Made by a program: the position numbers and the translations under genes. DNA of 64,000 nt from Sinorhizobium sp. BG8 (GTDB taxonomy: Bacteria > Pseudomonadota > Alphaproteobacteria > Rhizobiales > Rhizobiaceae). Within the stretch, counting starts at the first letter, position 1, and every line of letters begins with the position of its first letter. The DNA lies in assembly GCF_016864555.1 (NCBI RefSeq), contig NZ_CP044011.1, forward strand, positions 3,863,501-3,927,500. The letters are read 5' to 3'. This document shows, one piece after another, positions 8,368 to 17,925 of the stretch. The notes below the pieces were generated by a model. It was not told the origin of the DNA, ran no database searches, and worked only from the letters and a program-made list of their open reading frames with translations.

Positions 8368-11300
8368 ATGCCCAAGCGCCAAGACATCAAATCGATCCTC
8401 ATCATCGGCGCGGGGCCGATCGTCATAGGCCAGGCTTGCGAATTCGACTATTCCGGCACGCAGGCTTGCAAGGCGCTGAAGGAGGAAGGCTATCGGGTCA
8501 TCCTGGTCAACTCCAACCCGGCAACCATCATGACCGATCCGGGGCTGGCGGATGCCACCTATGTCGAACCGATCACGCCCGAGGTCGTCGCCAAGATCAT
8601 CGCCAAGGAGCGCCCCGACGCACTGCTGCCGACGATGGGCGGCCAGACCGCGCTCAACACCGCTCTCTCCCTGAAGCGCATGGGCGTTCTCGAGCGCTAC
8701 AATGTCGAGATGATCGGCGCAAAGCCGGAAGCAATCGACAAGGCCGAGGACCGCGCGCTTTTCCGCGAGGCAATGGCGAAGATCGGGCTGGAGACGCCCA
8801 AGTCGCTGCTCGCCAATGCCACCGAGATCAAGGACGCCGACCGCAAGAAGCACGAGGCCGAGCGCGCGAAACTCAAGGCCGAGCTCTCCGGCCCGGAACT
8901 CGACAAGGCGCTGGATGAACTCGAAAACCAGTGGAATCTCGGCGAGACCGACCGCAAGCAGCGCTACATGAGCCATGCCATGGCGATCGGCGCACAGGCG
9001 CTCGATGAGATCGGCCTTCCCGCCATCATCCGTCCCTCGTTCACGCTCGGCGGCACCGGCGGTGGCATCGCCTACAACCGCTCGGAATTCTTCGAGATCG
9101 TCAACAGCGGTCTCGATGCATCTCCGACCACGGAAGTCCTGATCGAGGAATCGGTGCTCGGCTGGAAGGAATACGAGATGGAAGTTGTCCGCGACACCGC
9201 GGACAACTGCATCATCATATGCTCGATCGAGAACATCGACCCGATGGGCGTCCACACGGGCGACTCGATCACCGTGGCCCCGGCGCTGACGCTGACGGAC
9301 AAGGAATACCAGATCATGCGCAACGCCTCGATCGCGGTTCTGCGCGAGATCGGCGTTGAAACCGGTGGGTCGAACGTTCAGTTCGCAGTCAACCCGACCA
9401 ACGGCCGCCTGGTCGTCATCGAAATGAACCCGCGTGTGTCGCGCTCCTCGGCACTTGCCTCCAAGGCAACGGGCTTCCCGATCGCCAAGATCGCTGCGAA
9501 GCTCGCGATCGGCTACACGCTCGACGAGCTTGAGAACGACATCACCGGCGGCGCGACGCCCGCGTCCTTCGAGCCCTCGATCGACTACGTCGTCACCAAG
9601 ATCCCGCGGTTTGCCTTCGAGAAGTTCCCGGGCGCCGAGCCTACCCTGACGACCGCGATGAAGTCCGTCGGCGAGGTCATGGCGATCGGACGCACCTTCG
9701 CCGAGTCCCTGCAGAAGGCTCTGCGCGGCCTCGAAACGGGATTGACCGGCCTCGACGAGATCGAAATCCCCGGCCTTGGCGACGGCAACGATCGCAACGC
9801 CATCCGCGCCGCCATCTCGACGCCGACCCCGGATCGCCTGCGCATGGTCGCCCAGGCATTGCGCATGGGCATGAGCCCGCAGGAGGTTCACGAGGGATCG
9901 AAAATCGACCCGTGGTTCATCGCCCAGTTCAAGGCGATTGTCGACATGGAAGCCCGCATCCGCGAGCATGGCCTGCCGGAAGATGCCGCGAACCTGCGCA
10001 TGCTGAAGGCCATGGGCTTCTCTGACGCACGGCTCGCCACGCTGTCGGGCAAGCGGCCGAAGGAAGTCGCGGAGATCCGCAACAGCCTCGACGTCCGCCC
10101 CGTCTTCAAGCGGATCGACACCTGCGCCGCCGAATTCGCCTCGCCGACCGCCTACATGTACTCGACCTACGAGGTCCCGTTTAATGGCAAGGCGCGCTCC
10201 GAGGCCCAGATTTCCGATCGCCGGAAGGTGGTCATCCTCGGCGGCGGTCCGAACCGCATCGGCCAGGGCATCGAGTTCGATTATTGCTGCTGCCATGCCG
10301 CCTTCGCGCTGAAGGATGCCGGCTATGAAGCGATCATGGTCAACTGCAACCCCGAAACGGTCTCGACCGACTACGACACGTCCGACCGCCTCTACTTCGA
10401 GCCACTGACGGCCGAAGACGTGATCGAGATCCTGAAGGCGGAACAGGAAAATGGCGAACTCGTCGGCGTCATCGTGCAGTTCGGCGGACAGACGCCGCTG
10501 AAACTTGCCGAAGCGCTCGAGAAGAACGGCATCCCGATCCTCGGCACCGCGCCTGACATGATCGACCTTGCCGAAGACCGCGACCGCTTCCAGAAGCTCT
10601 TGCAGAAGCTGGACCTTGCCCAGCCGAACAACGGCATTGCCTATTCGGTCGAACAGGCTCGTCTGGTTGCCGGCGAGATCGGCTTCCCGCTGGTCGTGCG
10701 CCCGTCCTACGTGCTTGGCGGTCGCGCCATGCAAATCATTCATTCGGAAGGCCAGCTTCAGACGTACCTGCTCGACACCGTTCCGGAACTCGTCCCGGAA
10801 GACATCAAGCAGCGCTACCCGAACGACAAGACCGGCCAGATCAATACCCTGCTCGGCAAGAACCCCCTGCTCTTCGACAGCTACCTGACCAACGCCGTCG
10901 AAGTCGATGTCGATGCGCTCTGCGATGGCAAGGACGTCTTCGTCTCCGGCATCATGGAGCACATCGAGGAAGCCGGCATCCACTCGGGCGACTCGGCGTG
11001 CTCGCTGCCGGTCCACACGCTGTCGAAGGAAATTGTCGACGAGCTGGAACGCCAGACCAAGGCGTTGGCAAAGGCACTCAATGTGGGCGGCCTGATGAAC
11101 GTGCAGTACGCCATCAAGGACGGCACGATCTACGTTCTTGAAGTGAACCCGCGCGCCTCGCGTACGGTGCCCTTCGTGGCCAAGACCATCGGAGCACCGA
11201 TTGCCAAGATCGCCGCTCGCGTCATGGCCGGCGAAGGCCTCGATGCCGCCATCGGCGCCTATGGCGAGAGGCCGGACCCGCGCAACCTGAAGCACATTGC

Positions 11301-11853
11301 CGTCAAGGAAGCCGTATTCCCCTTCGCCCGCTTCCCGGGCGTCGATACGCTGCTTGGCCCGGAAATGCGCTCCACCGGCGAGGTCATCGGTCTCGACACG
11401 GATTTTGCGCTCGCCTTCGCCAAGTCGCAGCTCGGCGCCGGCGTCGACCTGCCGCGTGAAGGCACGGTCTTCGTTTCGGTCCGTGACGAGGACAAGGAAC
11501 GCGTGCTGCCCGCCATCAACCTGCTGACCGGCATCGGCTTCAAGGTCATGGCAACCTCCGGCACCGCCCGCTTCCTCGCCGAAAAGGGCATCGAGGCGGT
11601 CAAGATCAACAAGGTTCAGGAAGGTCGCCCGCACATCGAGGACGCCATCCGCAACCGTCAGGTCCAGCTGGTGATCAACACGACCGACGGCAACAAGGCG
11701 ATCTCGGACTCCAAATCGCTGCGCCGCGCCGCCCTGATGCAGAAGGTGCCCTACTACACGACGATGGCTGGTGCCGTTGCTGCAGCCGAGGCAATCCGGG
11801 CACTCAAGAAGGGTCAGCTCGAGGTGCGTCCGTTGCAGAGCTACTTCGCGTAA
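8368..11853 (+). CDS. carB: Carbamoyl-phosphate synthase large subunit
   Basis: The 1161-residue large subunit makes carbamoyl phosphate from bicarbonate, ATP and ammonia passed from CarA, feeding arginine and pyrimidine synthesis. The two homologous halves each start with a nucleotide-binding loop ([17 protein letters not shown], then [15 protein letters not shown]) and contain ATP-grasp domains ([16 protein letters not shown]). The C-terminal about 140 residues form the methylglyoxal-synthase-like allosteric domain. Length matches rhizobial CarB. The ATG at 8368 ([10 protein letters not shown]) is preferred over an in-frame GTG 54 bases upstream because family members begin here. carA is not in the window. 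Confidence 0.98.
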   Translation: MPKRQDIKSILIIGAGPIVIGQACEFDYSGTQACKALKEEGYRVILVNSNPATIMTDPGLADATYVEPITPEVVAKIIAKERPDALLPTMGGQTALNTALSLKRMGVLERYNVEMIGAKPEAIDKAEDRALFREAMAKIGLETPKSLLANATEIKDADRKKHEAERAKLKAELSGPELDKALDELENQWNLGETDRKQRYMSHAMAIGAQALDEIGLPAIIRPSFTLGGTGGGIAYNRSEFFEIVNSGLDASPTTEVLIEESVLGWKEYEMEVVRDTADNCIIICSIENIDPMGVHTGDSITVAPALTLTDKEYQIMRNASIAVLREIGVETGGSNVQFAVNPTNGRLVVIEMNPRVSRSSALASKATGFPIAKIAAKLAIGYTLDELENDITGGATPASFEPSIDYVVTKIPRFAFEKFPGAEPTLTTAMKSVGEVMAIGRTFAESLQKALRGLETGLTGLDEIEIPGLGDGNDRNAIRAAISTPTPDRLRMVAQALRMGMSPQEVHEGSKIDPWFIAQFKAIVDMEARIREHGLPEDAANLRMLKAMGFSDARLATLSGKRPKEVAEIRNSLDVRPVFKRIDTCAAEFASPTAYMYSTYEVPFNGKARSEAQISDRRKVVILGGGPNRIGQGIEFDYCCCHAAFALKDAGYEAIMVNCNPETVSTDYDTSDRLYFEPLTAEDVIEILKAEQENGELVGVIVQFGGQTPLKLAEALEKNGIPILGTAPDMIDLAEDRDRFQKLLQKLDLAQPNNGIAYSVEQARLVAGEIGFPLVVRPSYVLGGRAMQIIHSEGQLQTYLLDTVPELVPEDIKQRYPNDKTGQINTLLGKNPLLFDSYLTNAVEVDVDALCDGKDVFVSGIMEHIEEAGIHSGDSACSLPVHTLSKEIVDELERQTKALAKALNVGGLMNVQYAIKDGTIYVLEVNPRASRTVPFVAKTIGAPIAKIAARVMAGEGLDAAIGAYGERPDPRNLKHIAVKEAVFPFARFPGVDTLLGPEMRSTGEVIGLDTDFALAFAKSQLGAGVDLPREGTVFVSVRDEDKERVLPAINLLTGIGFKVMATSGTARFLAEKGIEAVKINKVQEGRPHIEDAIRNRQVQLVINTTDGNKAISDSKSLRRAALMQKVPYYTTMAGAVAAAEAIRALKKGQLEVRPLQSYFA

Positions 11854-11877
11854 TACGTGAACTTACGATCAACTTCG

Positions 11878-11908
11878 CCTCCCGACGCAGAGAGATTGCG
11901 CCGGGAGG
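11878..11908 (+). terminator. Hairpin after carB
   Basis: CCTCCCG (11878-11884) pairs with CGGGAGG (11902-11908), with a further CGCA/TGCG inner stem across one mismatch. It begins 25 bases after the carB stop. There is no T-run, so it may be a Rho-dependent end or a stabilising hairpin. Confidence 0.5.
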
Positions 11909-12068
11909 TTCTGCAACCGAAACTTGAAGTTTCGGAATCAATGTCTGCACCTGATTCCATAGACCGTTATTTTTGTTGAATTAATGCATGCCGGGAGAAA
12001 CGGGGCCTCTCCCTTCACTCCGCTTCATACTCCACGCGATCGGCCTGATTTCACCTTCGAGGCGATAA

Positions 12069-12338
12069 TCACCCCCCAGATGCGCCGGGCTCGGCCTCGA
12101 ACCTGCGAATGGCTGCGCCGAGAATGGCGCGTATCTCGTCATCGGCGATCTGTTGGACCGCGAATGTAGCATCGGGGTCCATTCCGGGATCCTCCTCGTG
12201 ATCGGCCACGACCTCGGCGTCCCGCGCGAAGGCTAGAATCGCGGATCGCGCCTCCGGGAGATGCGCAAGCACCGAAAAGAGCGATACGAACAATCTGCGG
12301 TGGGCGTTCAAACGCCCTTCTACTTCAGGGTTTTTCAT
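12069..12338 (-). CDS. Conserved hypothetical small protein
   Basis: The 89-residue soluble, acidic protein is not assigned to a family. It reads MKNPEVEGRLNAHRRLFVSL at the start and continues through helical stretches rich in Ala, Glu and Asp. There is no signal peptide or membrane helix. The ATG at 12338 is supported by GGAGG 6 bases upstream. It lies convergent to carB and divergent from greA. Function unknown. Confidence 0.68.
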   Translation of the reverse strand: MKNPEVEGRLNAHRRLFVSLFSVLAHLPEARSAILAFARDAEVVADHEEDPGMDPDATFAVQQIADDEIRAILGAAIRRFEAEPGASGG

Positions 12339-12434
12339 GATGATCCTCCCTTTGCCCGCTGATTCAACAACAAGGCACAACCATTGTTCCACGAAAGTAT
12401 GTGGTTCGCGCCATTTCGCCGCGTGCAAAAAATC

Positions 12435-12463
12435 TGGCTTTTGCCTCGGCCGATCTGCTATAA
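12435..12463 (+). promoter_or_regulatory. Candidate greA promoter
   Basis: TGGCTT (12435-12440), a 17-base spacer and CTATAA (12458-12463) fit loosely the alphaproteobacterial housekeeping pattern CTTGAC-N17-CTATAT. It would give a leader of about 105 bases before greA. Confidence 0.35.
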
Positions 12464-12573
12464 GCGCCGTTCGAATACATCCAGCGGTTCCGGTGCATCT
12501 GCTCCGGAGACCGTTTTCTTTTGCGTTTGTCCACCTGGATTAAGTGGCAAGACGTGGGCTGAAGGACAGTACG

Positions 12574-13050
12574 ATGGTTGATAAGGTACCGATGACCCAG
12601 GGCGGTTTCGTCAAGCTGCAGGAAGAACTGCGCTGGCGCCAGCAGGAGGAGCGCCCACGAATCATCGAAGCCATTTCCGAAGCACGCGCCCACGGCGACC
12701 TCTCGGAAAACGCTGAGTATCATGCGGCCAAGGAAGCCCAGAGCCACAACGAGGGCCGCATCACCGAGCTCGAAGACCTGGTCGCGCGTGCGGAAGTCAT
12801 CGATCTCTCCAAGATGTCCGGTTCCACCGTCAAGTTCGGCGCCAAGGTGAAGCTCGTCGACGAGGACACGGAAGAGGAAAAGACCTACCAGATCGTCGGC
12901 GACCAGGAAGCCGACGTGAAGGCCGGCCGCATCTCCATCTCGTCCCCGATCGCCCGTGCGCTGATCGGCAAGGAAGTCGGAGACTCGATCGAAGTGAACG
13001 CGCCCGGCGGCTCCAAGGCCTACGAGATTCTCGCCATCAGCTGGGGCTGA
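12574..13050 (+). CDS. greA: Transcription elongation factor GreA
   Basis: The 158-residue protein has the exact usual GreA length. It rescues backtracked RNA polymerase by entering the secondary channel and stimulating cleavage of the 3' RNA end. The N-terminal coiled coil carries the acidic tip signature [15 protein letters not shown] (residues about 40-54). The C-terminal FKBP-like domain includes [17 protein letters not shown]. The ATG at 12574 ([11 protein letters not shown]) matches family starts and is used instead of an in-frame GTG 30 bases upstream. greA is followed within 85 bases by lpsB, as in Sinorhizobium. Confidence 0.97.
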   Translation: MVDKVPMTQGGFVKLQEELRWRQQEERPRIIEAISEARAHGDLSENAEYHAAKEAQSHNEGRITELEDLVARAEVIDLSKMSGSTVKFGAKVKLVDEDTEEEKTYQIVGDQEADVKAGRISISSPIARALIGKEVGDSIEVNAPGGSKAYEILAISWG

Positions 13051-13133
13051 GATCCGAACCGGCGAGCCGGGTTTTCCTGTGCTCGCCGCTCTCCACGGAC
13101 TTCCGCATTCACGCATATCCTGAAGGTTGCCAA

Positions 13134-14204
13134 GTGGCCGACATCCGGGACATCGAGATCATCGCGCCCAATTTCAAGCGCCGTCTTTCCGGCGTGACGT
13201 CGACGATCGTCCAGCTCGTCCCCGAACAGATCAAACTTGGTCAACGCATCGCCGTTCTGGGACCGGGGCTGCCCGAAGACCTGCCCCATCTGCGCTATCG
13301 CGACCTTTGGCGACTCTGGCGCGCGCCGCGTGGGCAGAGCGACCGCATCTGGCACGCCAGGCGCAACACGGAGATGCTCGGCGGGATTGTCCTGCGCCAC
13401 CTGTTGCGCATGCCGCTGAAGCTCCTGTTCACCTCCGCCGCCCAGCGCAGGCATAGCAGCTACACCCGATTCCTCATCCGCCGCATGGACGCCGTGATCG
13501 CGACGAACGCGCGATCAGGCTCGTTCCTTGAAGTCCCGCACACCGTTATCCGGCACGGCGTCGACATCGAGCGCTTTCATCCCCCCTCCACCGCCGACGA
13601 CACCATCGCGGCGACGGGGTTGCCGGGTCGCTATCTCGTCGGCTGTTTCGGCCGGGTCCGCCACCAGAAGGGGACCGACCTTTTTGTCAGGGCGATGATC
13701 GAGCTGTTGCCGTCGGCGCCTGCCTGGACGGCCGTGATTTGCGGGCGCGTGACGGTCGAGCACCAGGCCTTCGCAGTCGAGCTGGAGCGCGCCGTCGCTG
13801 CTGCAGGTTTGTCCGACCGCATCCGCTTCCTCGGCGAGGTGGACGACATCAAGCCGTGGTACCGGCGACTGTCGCTCTATGTGGCACCCTCACGCAACGA
13901 GGGGTTTGGCCTGACCCCGCTCGAGGCCATGGCCTCCGAAACGGCGGTGGTGGCAAGCGATGCCGGCGCCTACGCGGAGATGATCGTTCCCGGCGAGACC
14001 GGCGCCGTCGCACCCGCCGGCGCCTACGAGCCTCTGCGCGACGCGATCGCCGCCTACCTCTCTGACCACGACAGGGTCGAACGACACGCGACCAATGGCT
14101 TGCGGCATGTGCACGCTGACTTCCCCCTCGTCAAGGAAGCTAAGGCAGTGGGAGCTGTCTACGATGGGCTTCTGGAGCGCCGAACGTCCAAGCGCGAAAA
14201 CTAG
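13134..14204 (+). CDS. lpsB: LPS core mannosyltransferase LpsB (LpcC)
   Basis: The 356-residue GT-B glycosyltransferase (GT4 type) matches rhizobial LpsB/LpcC, which adds a mannose residue to the Kdo of the inner LPS core from a nucleotide sugar at the cytoplasmic face. Family features are IIAPNFKRRLSGVTSTIVQL at the N-terminus, CFGRVRHQKGTDLF (donor-binding start of the C-terminal domain) and the E-x7-E motif in SRNEGFGLTPLEAMAS. The start is a GTG at 13134; MADIRDIE is the expected N-terminus. Its place right after greA supports the name. In rhizobia, loss of this enzyme truncates LPS and impairs symbiosis. Confidence 0.88.
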   Translation: MADIRDIEIIAPNFKRRLSGVTSTIVQLVPEQIKLGQRIAVLGPGLPEDLPHLRYRDLWRLWRAPRGQSDRIWHARRNTEMLGGIVLRHLLRMPLKLLFTSAAQRRHSSYTRFLIRRMDAVIATNARSGSFLEVPHTVIRHGVDIERFHPPSTADDTIAATGLPGRYLVGCFGRVRHQKGTDLFVRAMIELLPSAPAWTAVICGRVTVEHQAFAVELERAVAAAGLSDRIRFLGEVDDIKPWYRRLSLYVAPSRNEGFGLTPLEAMASETAVVASDAGAYAEMIVPGETGAVAPAGAYEPLRDAIAAYLSDHDRVERHATNGLRHVHADFPLVKEAKAVGAVYDGLLERRTSKREN

Positions 14205-14222
14205 GTGCTCACCCCTTTTCGC

Positions 14223-15164
14223 TCAGCGCCAGATGGCCTCCCCGACATTGGGAAATATGTCGCTCGCCTGTTGGCTATCCATCCAGGCGAAGAGTTTGCG
14301 GAACTCACTCTCATGGTCCGGCAGTTTTTCAATCAGTCGCGGTAGATCGCGGGGACTGTCGGCGATAGGAACATTTACGTCAGCGGCCGCAATCAACCCT
14401 TTGATCTTATGTGTATTGCCTTCCGAAGCGGCGAAGGGACGTTTTGCAACGCAAGCGGCGTAGACGGCGTGATGGCGGCCGGTAACCAGGAAATCCGCGC
14501 TCCTCAGAGAGGCGACGGTCTTCGACCAACTCACCCCCTTCATCGGGACGTAGCGCGCACCGAAGAGAATTTCGGGACTGTTCTGGAAGGCGTCGGACTC
14601 CCGCCAATAGAAATCCGTGATTGCTGGCCCGGTCGGCGGTAGATTTCCGGATTTGCTGCGGTCCAAGGGCATGAAGTAGGAAGCGTCGATAACGACGCGC
14701 GATTCCACGCCATGTCGGTTCAGCAGATCATCGCGGCTGAGGCTCTCGCGAACGTAGATGCCGGACAATCTGCGGAGAACATCGTCATAGGTATTCTCGT
14801 TGTCCTGCCACACCGAATTCACGAGAAACGCAGGGACCCCGGCATTCACCGCCTTCTCCAGCACCTTCATCTTCCGTTGGAAGAAAGGACCCGAATGATG
14901 CATGGAACCTTCGCCGTTTACCACTAGAACGTCGTAGGGCTCGTACGCCTTCACAACAGTCCAATTCTTGCTTTGTGCCACGTGGCACAGACTCTGGTAG
15001 ACCGCTTCGCTTCCGCAATGATACCGGGAGTGATTTCCGAGGATGCGCACGCGGATCCTTCGTTCGTCTCTAGTGCGCGCGAACTCCGGATTGAGAAAGT
15101 CGTCGTCGCTCTCTGCCTTTTTCCTGAGCCCAAGCCTGGCACGCAGTTTTCGAAAGTTTCCCAT
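14223..15164 (-). CDS. Polysaccharide pyruvyl transferase family protein
   Basis: The 313-residue protein is of the PF04230 family, whose members transfer pyruvate from phosphoenolpyruvate to sugars of exopolysaccharide or LPS, though some have other roles. Landmarks are GNHSRYHCGSEAVYQSL (N-terminal nucleotide/PEP-fold loop), VVNGEGSMHHSG and the conserved C-terminal TGRHHAVYAACVAKRPF. The basic N-terminus (FRKLRARLGLRKK) may associate with the membrane. The ATG at 15164 is the first before clear similarity; the ribosome binding site is weak. It is convergent with lpsB, and its neighbours are LPS-type genes, so surface-sugar modification is likely. The acceptor is unknown. Confidence 0.72.
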   Translation of the reverse strand: MGNFRKLRARLGLRKKAESDDDFLNPEFARTRDERRIRVRILGNHSRYHCGSEAVYQSLCHVAQSKNWTVVKAYEPYDVLVVNGEGSMHHSGPFFQRKMKVLEKAVNAGVPAFLVNSVWQDNENTYDDVLRRLSGIYVRESLSRDDLLNRHGVESRVVIDASYFMPLDRSKSGNLPPTGPAITDFYWRESDAFQNSPEILFGARYVPMKGVSWSKTVASLRSADFLVTGRHHAVYAACVAKRPFAASEGNTHKIKGLIAAADVNVPIADSPRDLPRLIEKLPDHESEFRKLFAWMDSQQASDIFPNVGEAIWR

Positions 15165-15269
15165 GATGCCCCGGTCGATCGTTAGGAATTCAGGCGGACG
15201 TAGCGGTTGAGAAATCAATTTGCAACAGTTGGAAACATCCCGCATCGCGATCGGCGCCAAAAAGGCAAC

Positions 15270-15322
15270 CGGACAACTCAGTAGACCGGAGCGGTTGGAC
15301 ATTGGTCGGACAACTCAGTAGA
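15270..15322 (+). repeat. 16-bp direct repeat at a start region
   Basis: CGGACAACTCAGTAGA occurs at 15270-15285 and again, identical, at 15307-15322, 37 bases apart. The second copy ends on the A of an ATG. It may be a small tandem duplication or a regulator-binding pair. Confidence 0.7.
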
Positions 15323-16257
15323 TGGAAGAATACTGCAAGCGCCAACGAGCAACGAGTGGACTAATCGAGATGAACGCAATTGACCGCCGCGAGTCACCTG
15401 CAGAAGGCTTTGACCGACCTACAACTGCAGGCCGCCGCACTTCAGAAGAGTGGGTCCAGTTCTTCTCCGCCTTCTCGCATATCGTGCTGGTGGCAAATAG
15501 CGACGCCAACGAGATATCGACCCTCAGGACTACCTATCCGGACACGGCGCTTTTTGTCTTCTTCAACAAGGTCGACAAGGTGCTGAGCGAGCCGTTCCAT
15601 GGCAACACGCTTCTGATTACCCGCAGCAACCAGGCGGGATCCGAACTTGTCTACCGAAACATCCTCGATCGCATGGTGAGCCTTCTTCCCTGCCCCGGGT
15701 TCACCGGCGTCATGAACGTGCGCGCGGATTCGGTGGAGGCGATGAACAGCATCGAGGATTTTGGCAATGTTCCCGCCGGTCTGCTGGATCTCGCTTCCTA
15801 CTTCGAGCAGTTCTATCCGCTGGATCACAACTGCAGCACGGGGTTCGCGATGGCCGTATGGATCTGCGAGCACGTTCCGGGGCCGAAGCTCGTGCTGAGC
15901 GGGTTCACCGCCCAGAGGAGCAAGTGGAAGCTGTTCCATATCCACGACTGGACGTTCGAGCAGACATTCCTGAGACTGCTCGCCCTCAAGGGCCGCCTGG
16001 AAATGGTGGGAACGAGCGTGCGCAATTCGTACGCACTGCTGGCCGATCACTTTCCCTACCTCAGCAAGGACGACGTTGCCTTCGGCGTGGCCGAGACGCT
16101 GTCGCTCCGTCTGGAGTCTACGAACCGCAGCGTCGACAAGCTGATTTCCATCACCATGCCGCTCCGCGTCATCTACAACGGCATCATGGGCCTGAAGCGC
16201 AAATCGAAGAAGGAGCGCATTCTCGCCGCCCGCCGCAAGCTCGCGGAAAAACAGTAA
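15322..16257 (+). CDS. Sialyltransferase-like glycosyltransferase (possible Kdo transferase)
   Basis: The open frame gives 311 residues. The core looks like a CMP-sugar transferase of sialyltransferase (GT29) type. HIVLVANSDANEI (53-65) stands where motif L would be. HNCSTGFAMAVWICE then KLVLSGF (169-195) resembles motif S, and H208-x4-E213 in HIHDWTFEQTF resembles motif VS. In Rhizobium the CMP-Kdo transferase LpcB works in the same pathway as LpcC, so a Kdo or related transferase is a fair guess, not shown. The first 45 residues look unlike protein. A leucine-rich stretch (SHLQKALTDLQLQAAALQKSG, from TTG 15380) lies in another frame and would join if one G were missing at 15452-15454. Confidence 0.62.
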   Translation: MEEYCKRQRATSGLIEMNAIDRRESPAEGFDRPTTAGRRTSEEWVQFFSAFSHIVLVANSDANEISTLRTTYPDTALFVFFNKVDKVLSEPFHGNTLLITRSNQAGSELVYRNILDRMVSLLPCPGFTGVMNVRADSVEAMNSIEDFGNVPAGLLDLASYFEQFYPLDHNCSTGFAMAVWICEHVPGPKLVLSGFTAQRSKWKLFHIHDWTFEQTFLRLLALKGRLEMVGTSVRNSYALLADHFPYLSKDDVAFGVAETLSLRLESTNRSVDKLISITMPLRVIYNGIMGLKRKSKKERILAARRKLAEKQ

Positions 16258-17218
16258 CGCCGGAAAGGCGACCGGTATTCATTCCGGAAGGCTTGCGCCG
16301 CCGTCGCTCATTCCCCCGCCAGAGCCGCGCGTCATAGGCGATGCCAGCCTGCGCGAGCGCCGAGACCGGAGAGAAATTTCGCAATCGTATGCCGCGTTCG
16401 TCTGCGATGGCCTTGGCCAAAGTGAAGTGCCCGAGAATACGGCTTTCGGCTTCGGCTATTCCGGAATAGGCGGTCTGACCGGCGGTCTCGTAGAAGCGTG
16501 GGGCCGTTGCGTTGCGGATGTCGATGCCGGCAAATCCGATCCCGGCCGGGCGAAGAGCCATGGCGAACTGCAATGCCGACACCGCCACCGATCCGCCCTG
16601 AAACACGCCGCGGTCGGGGTCGAGCGAGAAGCCGAAAGTCCCCGTCGCGTCGGTGCGCACAAAATCGAGCACGCGGAGCTGCTCCAGGCTGCGCCGGCTG
16701 AGGCCATAGGGCTTGCGGATGTCGTCGATCAGCACGATGCGCTTGTTTTCCAGCCAGTCCGGGTCCTTCTCGCAAAGCGCCCGAAGCACGGCTACGGAAA
16801 ACAGGCAGACCTGCCCGGCATCGATCTTGCTGTGCATGAGGTCGAAGTGGCGCCACACGAAGCGCTCGTCCTCGACGGCCACAGCAAGCGGCTTGGGGAT
16901 CCGTTCACCGATCAGATGAATGGCGCCATTGAGCAGGATTGCACTTGCAGGCTCGGTTCCCGACAGATCCGTATGCACGACCGAAGGGCCGGATCCGACG
17001 ATGCGAAGGCTCCGCCCGCTTGCATCCACGAGCGCGGAAAGACTTTCAAGCGTCCCGACCCGCCGGCCGCGATAGAAGATTGCTTTGCCGCCGGACTGCG
17101 TTGGCGCTAGCCGCAAACCGGGAAACCAGTCCTGCACGTGAGCGCGGGCGCCGCCGAGAAGCAGGCGGGTGCCCAGCTTGATCAGCGACCGTGCGAACGG
17201 GCGATCCGAGCGCGGCAT
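16184..17218 (-). CDS. Putative sialyltransferase-like glycosyltransferase
   Basis: The open frame gives 344 residues. RIVGSGPSVVHTDL (residues about 73-86) opens a Rossmann-like fold. GGSVAVSALQFAMALRPAGI then GFAGIDIRN resembles the 'GG(S/T)...AlqlA...GvD' region of GT42 sialyltransferases and DUF115 proteins. The ATG at 17218 lies 5 bases after the lrp stop, so the two genes are probably co-transcribed. The last about 30 residues (Arg- and Gly-rich) look artificial and overlap the convergent gene by 74 bases. Adding one base to the C5 run at 16313-16317 would end the protein as ...DARLWRGE near 16309. Function is inferred from the LPS neighbourhood. Confidence 0.6.
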   Translation of the reverse strand: MPRSDRPFARSLIKLGTRLLLGGARAHVQDWFPGLRLAPTQSGGKAIFYRGRRVGTLESLSALVDASGRSLRIVGSGPSVVHTDLSGTEPASAILLNGAIHLIGERIPKPLAVAVEDERFVWRHFDLMHSKIDAGQVCLFSVAVLRALCEKDPDWLENKRIVLIDDIRKPYGLSRRSLEQLRVLDFVRTDATGTFGFSLDPDRGVFQGGSVAVSALQFAMALRPAGIGFAGIDIRNATAPRFYETAGQTAYSGIAEAESRILGHFTLAKAIADERGIRLRNFSPVSALAQAGIAYDARLWRGNERRRRKPSGMNTGRLSGVTVFPRACGGRRECAPSSICASGP

Positions 17219-17223
17219 ACGCT

Positions 17224-17690
17224 TTACAACTCCACCAGGCCCGCCTTCTTGACCTGGCGTATCGTCAACATGGTGCGGACGGTATCGACCTGATCGTTGG
17301 CGGTGAGGACCTCGATCACGAAATCCTGGAAGCGGGTGAGGTTTTCCGCCACGCAGTGGAGCAGGAAATCGCTGTCGCCCGAAACCATCCACGCCTGCCG
17401 CACGACCGGCCATTCCGCTGTCGCCGCGGCGAACGCCTTGAGCTGTGCTTCGGACTGGTGCTTCAGCCCGACCATGCAGAAGGCAACGAGATCGAAGCCG
17501 AGCGATGGGGCATTCAGCATGGCATGATAGCCCTCGATGATGCCCGCCTCCTCTAGCTTGCGCACCCTCCTGAGGCACGGGGGGCCGAGATGCCGGCCTT
17601 GGCGGCAAGCTCGACGTTGGTCATGCGGCCGTCGGCCTGCAATTCCTTGAGTATTTTGATGTCGATAGCGTCGAGTTCGGCACGAAACAC
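17224..17690 (-). pseudogene. Lrp/AsnC-family regulator, frameshifted
   Basis: The minus strand encodes an Lrp-type regulator in two frames. From a GTG near 17690 comes the helix-turn-helix (ELDAIDIKILKELQADG, NVELAAKAGISAP). The rest (RKLEEAGIIEGYHAMLNAPS and the RAM ligand-binding domain to 17224) is one frame away. A seventh G in the run at 17579-17584 would give the expected ISAPPCLRRVRKLEEAG and a normal protein of about 155 residues. In Sinorhizobium an lrp gene lies divergent from trxB exactly as here. I think the gene is intact in the organism and the lesion is a homopolymer error. Confidence 0.75.
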
Positions 17691-17819
17691 GTTTGAGGTA
17701 TCCAGCTGCAAGTCTTCGGGAAATGATCAGAATCGCCGCTCTCGCGCAAGATTATTGCAGAATTAAGAACAAAAATGTCACAGCCCCATCCCATCTCTGT
17801 TAGCAAACGGCGGGGTGCC

Positions 17820-17848
17820 CTTGAATATGCCATGGCCCTGCTCATAAA
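17820..17848 (+). promoter_or_regulatory. Candidate trxB promoter
   Basis: CTTGAA (17820-17825), a 17-base spacer and CATAAA (17843-17848) fit the alphaproteobacterial sigma-70 pattern well. Transcription would start near 17855, about 70 bases before trxB. Confidence 0.55.
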
Positions 17849-17925
17849 TGAGCGTCAAACCCGACAGCGAGCCCGCCGGCGCGCGCTTCCGCGCGCGGCA
17901 GGGCCACAGAATAAGGAAAGCAGCC

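Noticed and set aside
8278-11634. An 1118-codon open frame antisense to carB
   Set aside because: It mirrors the codon periodicity of a GC-rich gene, has low-complexity Arg/Asp/Gly/Val content and no family motif. carB on the other strand is certain.
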